Assembly (NCBI GenBank): GCA_030849075.1
Contig: JASAOO010003376.1
Coordinates: 1-49,820 of the forward strand
Direction: 5' to 3'
Length of the DNA stretch: 49,820 bases
Origin: Zelonia costaricensis
Taxonomy: Eukaryota; Euglenozoa; Kinetoplastea; Trypanosomatida; Trypanosomatidae
Below the pieces are notes generated by a model. It was given only the letters and a program-made list of their open reading frames with translations, was not told the origin of the DNA and ran no database searches. Both the position numbers and the translations under genes were made by a program. Shown piece after piece: positions 40,456 through 49,820 of the stretch; within the stretch, counting starts at the first letter, position 1, and every line of letters begins with the position of its first letter.

Positions 40456-43400
40456 ATGGGTCTTCTCGGGCTTCGCAAGTTCATCGACTCCTGCGGGTGC
40501 ACGCGGCTGCTGCCCGTGCCGCTGAGCGATGCCGAGGCAGAGGAGGAGGCGCGGCGGCGGCTGCGCCTGGAGGGCTATCGCGAAGTGGCAGAGGATGACA
40601 CTATGGACAACGGCAGCGGCAGCGCGACGGCCGCAGGGCTCCACGGCTGTATCCAGGCTGGGGGCGACGAGGACGACGAGGATGGCGCATACGGCGGGGA
40701 CGACTACGAGGCCGCGGAGGGCGGCGCGACCGGGCGCGGTGCGGCGTCGGCAGGTCGGCGCCACTTGACCTCGTCCACGCACGTCGGCGCGGCTGGCGGC
40801 AGCGCCGTGCCGCAGGTTGACCACGTCCTGGTTGACATGAACTGCATCGTGCACTCCTGCTTCTTCCACCAGAGCAGCGAGAACAAGCCAAAGAAGCAGC
40901 TCATTCAAGAGGTGCTGGAGCGGCTACGCGTGCTCGTCACGGAGGTGGTCGTGCCGCGGCAGTCGCTGAGCATCTGCTTCGACGGCCCCGCCCCCATCGC
41001 GAAGCTGCAAACGCAGCGACTGCGGCGCCGCAAGGTGTCCTTGCTGGACACCGGCAGCGTCCATCAGCTCAACACCCTCTCCATCACGGCCGGGTCGCTC
41101 TTCATGATTGAGCTCGAGAACGCCATCGCGTCGCAGTTTAAGCTAAATCACGGCCGTGGGTTTCTACGCCGGGCCTGCCCGGTGTACCTCTACGGCACGA
41201 CGGTGATGGGCGAGGGCGAGGCGAAGATCGCCCGTGCGCTGGCGTTCCTGGCGTACGGACCCGGCTGCTCCCCGGATGGAGGCGAGGGCACCGCATCGAG
41301 TGCGGGCTCTGAGGAAACCCGTGGCGGTCGCGGCGGTCGTGGAGGCAGGGGACGAGATCGCTTTGCCCGCGGCTCGTCTGCGCCACCGCAGAACTCGCGT
41401 GGTCGCGCGGCTGCACCCGCTGCTGCTGCTGCGGCTGCCCTGACCCCCTTCGCCCGCTGCCGCCCGAACGACACGGTCGTCGTGATGGGCAACGACATTG
41501 ATCTCGTCGTGACCTGCCTCGGCGCCACGGCCTTCCACAACTTCAGCATCGTCAGCCCGTCCTCGCTGCAGCTCATCCGCGTCTCCGACATTCTGTTCCG
41601 ATGGCTCAAGGCCACCTCGGCCACGCGCGGCGACACCCCATTCGCGCCGGCCCAGTTGCCATCCATTCGGATCGACTTCACCTTTCTCTTCCTGTTGAAC
41701 GGCGGCGACCACTACACGGGCGCCGGGGAGGTGGCGATGGGGCTGTGGCGCCGCTACCGCAGTGTTCGCGCGACGTACCCGGACAGCACGCTCGTCTCGC
41801 CGAACCTCGACGCGATAGACATCGACTTCCTCGCGGACCTCGTGCAGGCCTCCGAGTACACGGGCTCGTCCAGCATCGAGGTGGGCATGGACCTGCTGAA
41901 ATCCGCGCTCTGGTCCCTGTACACGGTGGTGACCGGGGTCTGCCCCGACTACCACTACGTGCCCGCCCCGGCAGCCCCGCAGCTCTGCCACCTGCGCGCT
42001 GCGGCCGCGCACTGCCAGCGCACCAACACGCGCATTCGCATGCCCTCCTTCAAGGCGGACTCGAAGCCGCTGACGCCGCTGGAGACGTACGTGGCGCTGA
42101 TGCCGACGGAGGCGACGCTGCCCAAGAGTGTCGTGGCCGGGCTGCACAGCCGGGCCGCCAACCAGCCCATCCTCACGACGCTGGAGACAAGCAATGACAC
42201 GACCGGCATTGCGCAGGCCGCGCAGGCGGCCGTGGCCGTGGCCGTGCCGTTCCTCACCACGAGCGAGCAGTACCTGCGCCAGTTCACGTCGCCGGTGCAG
42301 CTCAACGTGAACCCGCCGCGGCGGCGGCTCAGCCGACACGAGCAGCACCGCATGCTCGCCACGCACGGCCAGATCCGGCTGGAGGATCCCGTGCCGGTGG
42401 TGAAGCCCATCGTGATGCCGGAAGGCGTGCCGTACATGCAGGTGCCGTACCCGTCCTACACGACGCATCTCGACTTCTTCTGCCCGTTTGACGTAGCCAC
42501 GTCCGCGGCGGAGGAGGACGCGGATCGGGCGGGGGCGGCGGAGGCCGCGCACGGGGCGGCCAACGGCGTCGCGTCCCTCACGCACCTGCACGGCCGCACG
42601 GTTTCGACTCGCCCCATCCCCCACAGCGCCGCTGTCGAGCACCGCGGCGGCGGCGGCAAGGGTGCAGCAGCCCACGCACAGCGCCAGGGCAGCGCCCGTA
42701 CGGCCCCCAACACTGATGCCGTCGAGCACAGGCGTGTGTACCTGAACCAGGAGGCGGCCGCGGCCGCGGCACAGCACCGCGAGCGGGAGTCGGCCGCGGC
42801 GAAGCTGCAGCGCACGCTGGACCTCACGAGCACAATCCTGGAGCGCGGCCAGCACTTCACTACGCCGCAGCAGCGCCGCATGCACCGCCGCCTGCACCGG
42901 CTGCAGCAGGCAGAGACGGCGGAGCTGCGGCGGAAGCTCGCGGCCGAGGACCGGCGGTACGCGGCCCGTGCGGGCAACGGCGGCGCCACGGACGGGGACC
43001 TCGAGGCGGAGCTGCGGAACTTCCTGGGCAGCTCGGCGACCCCAGCGGACATCGCGGCGCTGATGGACGCGACGGCGGTGGAGCGGGAGGGAGGGGAGCA
43101 GGACAACCAGGCCGCGTCGCACGGCGCTCGGCGGGCTGGGAAGTCGTCGAGGTCAGGAGGGAGAAGGGCCGAGGCGATAACACACGCCGCGGAGGCAGAT
43201 CGCGCAGGCGTGCCCACACAGCAGCAGCACGGCGGTGGGAAGTCCAAGAAGGGTGGAAAGAGAAATGCGGACGTGGATGGGGCAAACTCCGAGAGCGGGG
43301 CGCACACGAGGCTCCCGAAAAGGCGCAACGCGGAGTTGCGCGCGTCGTCCTCTTCGAATGGGCACGCGCTGGGAGCGACTCCGTCACATGCTGAAGATAC

Positions 43401-43518
43401 AGCTGATGAGAAGCCGCGGCGGCGGCGGGAGCGCGAGCTTCATGGGAGCAGTAGCGTCAGCGGCGATCGCGACTTCGCTTCACAAGCGCCAAGGAAGAAG
43501 AAGCGGAGGGTCCAGTGA
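40456..43518 (+). CDS. XRN-family 5'-3' exoribonuclease
   Basis: A 1020-residue protein. It opens MGLLGLRKFIDSC, the XRN-type start, and carries the family's acidic active site in order: VDMN (126-129, D127), FDGPAP (175-180, D176), the basic KLQTQRLRRRK (183-193), GEGEAKIA (252-259, E253 and E255), NDIDLV (346-351, D347 and D349) and GGDHY (416-420, D418). These match the XRN positions that bind two metal ions and the 5' phosphate. Two unusual insertions split the conserved core: an acidic Gly/Asp/Glu stretch (about 55-100) and an RGG-type segment (about 289-316). The C-terminal third is disordered and basic, ending in PRKKKRRVQ, an SV40-like nuclear signal. Nuclear RNA 5'-end degradation or processing is inferred. 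Which trypanosomatid XRN paralogue (A-D) it is cannot be settled by eye. A GTG eight codons upstream is rejected as start. Confidence 0.92.
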   Translation: MGLLGLRKFIDSCGCTRLLPVPLSDAEAEEEARRRLRLEGYREVAEDDTMDNGSGSATAAGLHGCIQAGGDEDDEDGAYGGDDYEAAEGGATGRGAASAGRRHLTSSTHVGAAGGSAVPQVDHVLVDMNCIVHSCFFHQSSENKPKKQLIQEVLERLRVLVTEVVVPRQSLSICFDGPAPIAKLQTQRLRRRKVSLLDTGSVHQLNTLSITAGSLFMIELENAIASQFKLNHGRGFLRRACPVYLYGTTVMGEGEAKIARALAFLAYGPGCSPDGGEGTASSAGSEETRGGRGGRGGRGRDRFARGSSAPPQNSRGRAAAPAAAAAAALTPFARCRPNDTVVVMGNDIDLVVTCLGATAFHNFSIVSPSSLQLIRVSDILFRWLKATSATRGDTPFAPAQLPSIRIDFTFLFLLNGGDHYTGAGEVAMGLWRRYRSVRATYPDSTLVSPNLDAIDIDFLADLVQASEYTGSSSIEVGMDLLKSALWSLYTVVTGVCPDYHYVPAPAAPQLCHLRAAAAHCQRTNTRIRMPSFKADSKPLTPLETYVALMPTEATLPKSVVAGLHSRAANQPILTTLETSNDTTGIAQAAQAAVAVAVPFLTTSEQYLRQFTSPVQLNVNPPRRRLSRHEQHRMLATHGQIRLEDPVPVVKPIVMPEGVPYMQVPYPSYTTHLDFFCPFDVATSAAEEDADRAGAAEAAHGAANGVASLTHLHGRTVSTRPIPHSAAVEHRGGGGKGAAAHAQRQGSARTAPNTDAVEHRRVYLNQEAAAAAAQHRERESAAAKLQRTLDLTSTILERGQHFTTPQQRRMHRRLHRLQQAETAELRRKLAAEDRRYAARAGNGGATDGDLEAELRNFLGSSATPADIAALMDATAVEREGGEQDNQAASHGARRAGKSSRSGGRRAEAITHAAEADRAGVPTQQQHGGGKSKKGGKRNADVDGANSESGAHTRLPKRRNAELRASSSSNGHALGATPSHAEDTADEKPRRRRERELHGSSSVSGDRDFASQAPRKKKRRVQ

Positions 43519-45060
43519 GCTCCCTCGGCGGTACGGGTGTACGTGCGTGTGTGTGTGTGTGTGTCTGTGTGTACGGTTCCGCCTCTGTGCGAGAGAAGCC
43601 TGCGCTGTTGTGAAGCACGCTGCGCCGCACCGATTGATATCCACGCCGCCGCTCGCTGCGCTCGCTGACGTGTTTGCGTGGGTGCGCGCGCGCGTCGACG
43701 CTGACGTCGATAGCTGTGTTCGTGTGTTTGTGTGTGCTGGCGTGCGTTCTCCGGCTCCTTCTTTCTTCCTTCTTGCTCACCCCTGAGCGTCGCTCCGCCC
43801 CCCCGGCCCCCGGCCCCCGCCCCTTCCTCCGTGTCGGGTCTGGACACACCAAACGCATTCCACAAGAAACAGCGGGTCGTTGCGCCTCCTTCCCACGCCC
43901 CACTGCACGGCCTACACACACACACAAACACACACACACACACCGACACGCGCACCGTCGGCAGGGCTGGGATGGGGAGGTGGAGAGGGGGTGAGGGGAT
44001 GGGATAGGTGTTATGGGATGGAATCGAAGCGCGTGCCTCCCCACCCCACCAAACCCCCCAACCACGGCCCGCGGCCCCCATCGCTCCCCTCCTTCGCGTC
44101 TTCCCAACTCTCCCATCGCCGCGCGTCCTGCACGTGTGCGCCAGTACTTAAGGGAGAGAGAGGGGGAGGGGGCGCACAATCCGCCATCCCCTCCATCCCG
44201 CCCCCGCGAACACGTCTAATCCAGGCGCGCCGTGTTGCCGCGCCGAGTGGGGGAGGGGAGGGGAGGGGGAAAAGCGAGAGAGCAAAGAGTAAACAAACCA
44301 CCGCATAAGAGACAAGGAGATTTAAGAAGAGAGTCCACGCGTTGCGGGGGCGGCGGTGGCACGCAGCGCCTCCGTGTGCGGTTTTGGCGCACTGGCTAGA
44401 TGAGGGGATTGTGGTCACACGTAAACACTCACACACACACACACACACGCAAACACGCCCACGCACACGAAGTCGCATACGCCTCCTCTCAGCTCCTGCC
44501 TCTGTGTCATGTACTTTGTGTATGGCGCGGCTGCACTCCGTGTGACGTGTAAGACGCGCCTCGGCGGGGGGCACGGGAAATGTCGGGGGTGAGGGGGGAG
44601 GGGAGGAGGGGGGAGGCGGCGCGTGTCGTGACGAGGAAGTTCATGCATGGCTCTGCGTGACGCTACGAAGCAGCGAACTTGAGTGAGCGCCTGCAACTCG
44701 CTGTCACGTCTTGACTACACCGATGTCATCGCTGCTGTGCTCGTTCTCTTTGGCTTCTCGTGACTTCGGTGGTTCGGTGACCTCTTGCGGTGGTACTGTA
44801 CCTACACCTACACACTTGCACACACAAACACAAACACACACACAACCGCGACTCGATCAGATTTACATCTCCACAAGGGGCACGTGTTCCAGAAGAGGAA
44901 CACGAATACACGCAGAGGCGTGTGCAAGCAGCGGTACCCTGACGCATTAGTTGCCCGTGTATCTCGTGCGGACGGCCGCTGGCTCACGACATAGCCGACA
45001 TCAAAGCACTTAAATTTGGGGTTCGACACATACACACCTGCGCACCTCACCGCGACGGCA
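43519..45060. other. 1.5 kb spacer between XRN and TTLL genes
   Basis: A TG run (43545-43572) follows the stop closely. CA runs lie at 43915-43945, 44420-44450 and 44818-44846. The G-rich strip 43969-44006 and other GGGGA-type strings near 44245-44275 and 44565-44620 are present. No gene is supported and no clear acceptor tract precedes the next ATG. Confidence 0.65.
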
Positions 45061-47829
45061 ATGAACTCGGCAGACAAGGGTGCAGCCACGACCGCGGCAC
45101 CAGAGGTCAACCGAGCTGCCGGCGCGCCGGTGTGCGCGCAGCCGCCCGCGCTCTCAAAGCGAACGAAGAAGCCGGCGGTACTGAAGTCGCCTCCTCCCGC
45201 CCTCGCGGCCGTTGCTGCCGCCACGGCAACGGCCACGGCACCGTCCGGTGCCCCTGCGGTAGTGATGAAGCGAAAGAGCAAGTCGCCACGTGCGTCCGCG
45301 GTGCGGTCGGAGCGGAGGGGGAAGAGCAAGGGCGACAGCTCGGCGCCGTCCACCCCTGCCACCCCGCTCTCCCCCCCTAAGAAGCGAAAGAGTGCTGCGA
45401 GCGCCTCGGGGCACCCCACCAGCGCGTCGCCGCCGCCGCGACTCTCCTCGCGCAGCCGCAGCAGCACCGGCCCCTCGCCCACCCCACCCCCGGCTGCTCC
45501 GTTCCTGTGCGCCGCGGAGTCTTCGCCGGAGCCGCAGCCGGTCGCGGGCGACCAGCTCGCCAACGCGGGGCAGGACGGAGCACGCGTGGTGACCAGCCCC
45601 GCAGTGGACGCCGTCATGGATGCGGTGGACAGCGACACCGTCGACCCCGACGACATCGTGCCGCGTCCGATGCCGCCGGAGGACAGCGATGACGGCAGCG
45701 GGGATGCGCTGGACACGGACTCCACCACCTCCACCGCGGCGGCGGCGGGCGGGGCGGGCGGCGGCAGTGCCGATGCCGCGGATGCCGCTGCCGTGCCCGG
45801 CGCCGCCACACTCGATGACGCGGCGGCGCACGAGCGCAGCCGACGCGGTGGGCGGCACAGCGGGGCGGTGGCGGCGCCAGTGACGTCCCTCGCGGGGAAG
45901 CGGCACACGAAGGTCGTCATGGTCCCCGGCGGCGGCGGCAACGGCGGCGGTGGTGGTTGGGGTGGGTCGGGGCCGTCGGCCGGTGGTGGTGCGGCACCGG
46001 GCACCGGCAGTCGAAGGGCTGTGGGTGCGGCGGCTGCGGGTGGAGCGAGTGGCGCGGCGACGGCGCCCCCGTCCAGCGGCGGCAATGGCCACCACCACGG
46101 CGACGGAACGCTGCGCTACCGCACCGACCTCGACAAGCAGGTCATTCACTTTATGTTTGAGCGCTATCAGCACGAGCTCACGCACCCTACCACATCACTG
46201 CCGAGCGGCACAGCAGCTGCATCCGCATCCGCCGCAGCAGCGACGCAGCAGCCGCCGCCGCCGCAGCCGGCGCACCCCCACCGCACGCGACGCGTGAACG
46301 TGGAGGAGATCGTCGTGCCAGCCAACGGCGAGGGCGAGGACAAGAACATCGGCCTCGGTGACTGGCACTTCTTCTGGATGCACGTCGGTCGTGTGCGGCA
46401 CACGATCTGCTCGAGCGACTTCCGCTGGCAGGAGCAGCAGATCATCAACCACTTCCCCGACCACGCAGAGCTGACTCGCAAGGACCTTATGTACAAGAAC
46501 ATCAAGCGCTACCTGCGCGACAACCAGGCGAACAACTACGCCCGTCTCACGCTGCACACAGCGACGGACTGGGTATCGGCCGCGACGAACGTGATCGACC
46601 CCGACGCCGGTGCCGCGGCGGCCGCTGCCTTGGCAGGTTCCGACACCGGCTCGTCAGCCTTTTCGGCTACTGCCGCTGCGTCGCGCGGACGCGGGCTGCG
46701 CGTCAAGCCCTTCTGCTTCGCCGACAGCGTGCCGCTGACGTTCAACATCCCCAACGACATGAGCATGTTCAAGGAGGAGTTCCAGAAGCGGCGCGGCACG
46801 CAGTGGATCGTGAAACCGACGTCCCGCTCGCAGGGCAAGGGCATCTTCCTGATCGACGACGTCCGCTCGCTGCAGAAGTGGGTGCGGGAGAAGAAGGAGT
46901 CGGAGAACATGGCATCCTTCCTCGCCACCGGACCCGCAAATCGAGCGACGTGGGTGGCGCCGTCGGTGCTGCAGCAGCAGCGGGCCGCGCTGCTGAGCAG
47001 CATGGAGGCAGCCAGCGCGAGCGGCCACTACCCGAACGGCAGCCCGACCTCGCCGGGTGTGAGCGGCGCTGGTGCGGGCAGTGGTGGTGGTGGTGGTGCG
47101 CTCTTGTCCCCGTCCACCCCAGGCCCGACGAGCGCGGCGAGCAGCATGGCCATCACGGGTGGCGGCGCCAACGCGCTTGGCTCGTACATCGTGAGCCGCT
47201 ACATCTCCAACCCGCTCCTGATCGGCGGCAAGAAGTTCGATCTGCGCCTGTACGTGCTGGTAACCTCGTACAAGCCGCTCGTCGCGTACCTGCACGAGGA
47301 CGGGTTTGCCCGCTTCTGCGCGACCCGGTACGCCGGCAACAGCCTGGCGCAGGAGGACCTTGGCTCGCACCTCACGAACGTGGCCCTGCAGAAGGGGGAC
47401 GAGCACTACAACACCTCGCACGGCGGCAAGTGGTCCTTCCAGAACTTGTTTCTCTACGTACAGGGCCGCTACGGCCCGTACGCGGCCGAGGGGATGATGA
47501 AGAACATCCAGTTCCTCATCTACCACTCGCTGAAGGCGGTGGAGCCGGTCATCATCAACGACAAGCACTCGTACGAGCTGTACGGCTACGACATCCTCAT
47601 TGATGACCACATCAACCCGCACCTCATCGAGGTCAACGCGTCACCGTCGATGTCCACCACGACAGTCTCGGACCGCCTGCTGAAGGAGCAGGTGCTGACG
47701 GACACGATGAAGATCCTCTTCCCGCCAGGGTACCCAACCCACAACAAGGGCATGCCCTACTGGGAGTACCGTCAGCGCACCGATCTGACGACGCAGCAGC
47801 AGACCGGCTTCAAGCTCCTACAGTTCTGA
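45061..47829 (+). CDS. TTLL-family tubulin polyglutamylase, TTLL1/TTLL9 type
   Basis: A 922-residue protein. The first 345 residues are Ala/Pro/Ser/Gly-rich and probably disordered, with basic patches such as PKKRKS. The tubulin-tyrosine-ligase-like domain follows: DWHFFWMHVG near 434, IINHFPDHAELTRKDLMYKN (about 461-480), the ATP-grasp loop WIVKPTSRSQGKG (582-594), GGKKFDLRLYVLV (722-734), HLTNVALQK (about 774-782), and YGYDILIDD through IEVNASPS (841-863), whose E857 and N859 are the usual metal and ATP ligands. Within the domain a long Ser/Gly/Ala insert (about 620-705) splits the segment after the ATP loop. The ELTRKDLMxKN and DGFARF phrases resemble TTLL1 and TTLL9, glutamylases of flagellar tubulin, a sensible role in a flagellate. 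ATG 45061 is the first good start; an in-frame TTG 15 codons earlier is rejected. Confidence 0.93.
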   Translation: MNSADKGAATTAAPEVNRAAGAPVCAQPPALSKRTKKPAVLKSPPPALAAVAAATATATAPSGAPAVVMKRKSKSPRASAVRSERRGKSKGDSSAPSTPATPLSPPKKRKSAASASGHPTSASPPPRLSSRSRSSTGPSPTPPPAAPFLCAAESSPEPQPVAGDQLANAGQDGARVVTSPAVDAVMDAVDSDTVDPDDIVPRPMPPEDSDDGSGDALDTDSTTSTAAAAGGAGGGSADAADAAAVPGAATLDDAAAHERSRRGGRHSGAVAAPVTSLAGKRHTKVVMVPGGGGNGGGGGWGGSGPSAGGGAAPGTGSRRAVGAAAAGGASGAATAPPSSGGNGHHHGDGTLRYRTDLDKQVIHFMFERYQHELTHPTTSLPSGTAAASASAAAATQQPPPPQPAHPHRTRRVNVEEIVVPANGEGEDKNIGLGDWHFFWMHVGRVRHTICSSDFRWQEQQIINHFPDHAELTRKDLMYKNIKRYLRDNQANNYARLTLHTATDWVSAATNVIDPDAGAAAAAALAGSDTGSSAFSATAAASRGRGLRVKPFCFADSVPLTFNIPNDMSMFKEEFQKRRGTQWIVKPTSRSQGKGIFLIDDVRSLQKWVREKKESENMASFLATGPANRATWVAPSVLQQQRAALLSSMEAASASGHYPNGSPTSPGVSGAGAGSGGGGGALLSPSTPGPTSAASSMAITGGGANALGSYIVSRYISNPLLIGGKKFDLRLYVLVTSYKPLVAYLHEDGFARFCATRYAGNSLAQEDLGSHLTNVALQKGDEHYNTSHGGKWSFQNLFLYVQGRYGPYAAEGMMKNIQFLIYHSLKAVEPVIINDKHSYELYGYDILIDDHINPHLIEVNASPSMSTTTVSDRLLKEQVLTDTMKILFPPGYPTHNKGMPYWEYRQRTDLTTQQQTGFKLLQF

Positions 47830-49820
47830 GGCAAGAGTATCGCAAGGGAGCGAGAGAAGAGATCACGCGTGGCAGGTGGACGGGCACAAAGCTGCGCAGG
47901 CACCGCCCTCTCACTCCCTCCGTGCTGCGCGTCTGTCCGTGTGTGTCCGCGTGTGTGTCTCTCTATCTGTGTGTGTGTGTGTGTGTGTGTGTGTCTGTAC
48001 GGCTAGGTCTATCTTAGCACCCCGCCTTCTCTCTTAACGGCGCACAAGAATAAAAGAAGCAGCGCCCCCCAAAAAAAAAGAATTGGGCGGGTCATTGAAG
48101 GTCGACCGTGACGGCTGCGTTGTGGATCGATGGCACGGGGGTTCCAGTCCTCTGTCGTCTTTTTTTTTTCTCTTCGTACTTGAAAGGGACACGACGACGT
48201 GCGCGTGGTGGCGAGAGACGCCGTTGCGCTCTCCCGCGTCGTCTCCCGCCCGAGCGTGGGGAAGTGCTCGGGTTGTGGAGGACACGGTGCTGCGGCACGT
48301 GGCGTTGAGCTGAGCTCGTGCGCGCTGTTACCCTCTTGCTTGACTTTCGATAGTCCCCCGCCGTTTGGCAGAGCGTCTGTTTAGCCTCCCTTCAGCCGTC
48401 ATTGCCTCCTCCTTCTCCCTCCTCTCGCGTCATCCGTTTGACCACGTGCCTTGCACTTGCTTGTCGTTGCCAATCGCACCTACCGTGCCGTCACCACTAC
48501 TGCAATTGTGCGTGTTTCGCCTCCACGCAGTTTCACGCTCACTCTCCATCTCACCTCGCTTGATCTGTGCGTGCACGTGTGCGAAGAGACGAACGTGCAA
48601 CTTACCAGTGCATCTCCTTCCGCATCAGACCTGTTCGACTTGCCCACGCACCTCCGCCCAGCCCTTCTCTCCATCGAAGGCGCACGCTACACCTGCATCT
48701 TGCAGATCGCACACACAGGCACACCCTCACACACACACTCGAACACAAACTCGCACCAAACGACCCCATCCTCGTTGCGACGTCCGTGCGCTGGAACGCT
48801 TCACACGGCCACGCTTCACCTCTTGCTGCGTCGCGTCCAACGCGTACCCCCCCCCAAAGCACTCCACGCGCTAAGCGGTCGCTCGTCTCACGTCGTCGAC
48901 TCCCGCTCTCCCGCGCTGTCTTTGCCTTCTGCTGTTCAGCGCCATTCGCGTATTCTCTCTTGAGCCTGAAGTGCTTTTCTCACCCGCTCCCTCCCCCGCT
49001 CTCCACACCAATTCCCTTTCTCTGCTCGTCTCTTGACTACGCCGGCCTTGTTGCCGTGTGTTGTACGCCCGTGCCTTCTTTACCACCCACTGAAAACGAC
49101 TTCTCTTCTCCTCCCTCCCTCCCTCCCTTCCTCCCCCCGCTTCGCTTCGCTTCAGCTCTCTCTCGTTTCTCCGCCGTCGTGATCGAGCCCAATACGCCCT
49201 GACGTCGTCTCCACTCCTCCACCTCCTCCACACCCGCACACGCCGGTCGCAAGCCAGAGAAGAGCAGAGTCAACACACACGGCACTGTGACCCTTGACCC
49301 CCCCTCTGTCTTCTTCTTCTTCTACCTTTTCGTTGCCTCTCGGTTCGCATTTTGCTGAGCACAGTTTCCGGTGCGCGCCTTGCACATTCCGCATCGCCGT
49401 CCGTCCGTGTGCACGTGTGTCTGTCTCTGTGTGTGTGTGTGTCTGTTGGTGTGCAGTGCGTGGCTCCACTGCTTCCCTCCCTCCCTGGCACCCTCTTGGC
49501 CAACTCCCCGTCTCTTCTCCGTTCTCGCCTTGCGTCGTGTTTTTCCTTTTCAGAACGTCGTCTGCCGGTTGACGTTTTTCCCGGCACCGCGTGTCGTGAG
49601 TTCAGCGGGCGGCTTGTAGCCTCGCTGCGGGGTGCTCGCGTGCCTTTGCGTGTGCACGTGTGTTTGCGCTTGACCGTCGGTGCGCACGTCACACCACCTC
49701 GGCGCGGCTTCCACGCTCTTCTTCCTTCCCGTTTCCTGTTCTGCTTCCTTCCTTTGTTTAGGTTCTCTAGCGTTGAGTAGTAGTAGTAGTTCGCGTCCTT
49801 GTGCTCTTCACGTCCCACTC
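47830..49820. other. Trailing gene-free spacer
   Basis: No gene begins or ends here. A TG run (47969-47995) lies in the likely 3' untranslated region of the TTLL gene, followed by an A-rich patch (48048-48081). The rest is pyrimidine-rich, with CA-rich runs near 48705-48745 and a TG run near 49429-49445. The increasing pyrimidine content to the end suggests a leader region for a + strand gene beyond the window. Confidence 0.65.
47969..47995 (+). repeat. (GT)n repeat after the TTLL gene
   Basis: A pure GT run about 140 bases after the stop codon, fitting the pattern of TG repeats downstream of genes in this window. Confidence 0.9.

Noticed and set aside
41164..43122. A 652-codon reverse-strand open frame inside the XRN gene
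   Set aside because: Mirror of a GC-third-position coding region; there is no start context or domain, and the + strand shows all XRN motifs.
1..49820. CRISPR arrays, insertion sequences or bacterial operon signals
   Set aside because: No spaced direct repeats or transposase genes were seen, and the gene content and processing signals are kinetoplastid.

Overview
The window looks like part of a directional gene cluster from a trypanosomatid of the Leishmania group (Leishmaniinae). All 14 credible genes lie on the + strand and none shows a recognisable intron. Coding DNA is rich in G or C at third positions. The spacers are pyrimidine-rich on the + strand, full of CA/TG dinucleotide repeats, and often offer a polypyrimidine tract followed by a first AG shortly before the start codon, as expected for spliced-leader trans-splicing. 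Gene content (60S L21, a bifunctional fucose/arabinose kinase-pyrophosphorylase, an XRN nuclease, a TTLL ligase) fits a region I recall from Leishmania chromosome 16; that synteny is memory, not a search result. The species cannot be named from sequence alone.

Layout. 1-2216: no gene. 2217-19506: five related tetraspan membrane proteins of amastin-like topology, separated by unusually long spacers (2.5-5.0 kb). 19507-22469: a 3 kb spacer with a near-perfect ~29-bp hairpin. 22470-29719: ribosomal protein L21, a small probable mitochondrial membrane protein, and the fucokinase/GDP-fucose pyrophosphorylase. 31435-39782: a small acidic-tailed hypothetical protein, a degenerate PLP-decarboxylase-fold protein without its catalytic lysine, a probable mitochondrial hypothetical protein and a two-span membrane protein. 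40456-47829: an XRN-type 5'-3' exoribonuclease with RGG and acidic insertions, and a TTLL1/TTLL9-type tubulin polyglutamylase homologue. 47830-49820: no gene.

The genes are probably co-transcribed and separated by trans-splicing and polyadenylation, so neighbours need not share function. The five tetraspans are a real local family: they share a TAC-x-x-C end to TM1, an aromatic W-Y motif in loop 1, one cysteine in each outer loop and an (A/V)EG(F/L) motif at TM4. They lack the classical amastin signature and may be an under-described surface protein family. Other points worth a second look are the apparent pseudoenzyme at 32969-35302, the hairpin at 21121-21184, very strong G-quadruplex motifs in the spacers, a single-AG acceptor zone before the fifth tetraspan, and a recurring pattern of TG repeats after stop codons and CA repeats before start codons.
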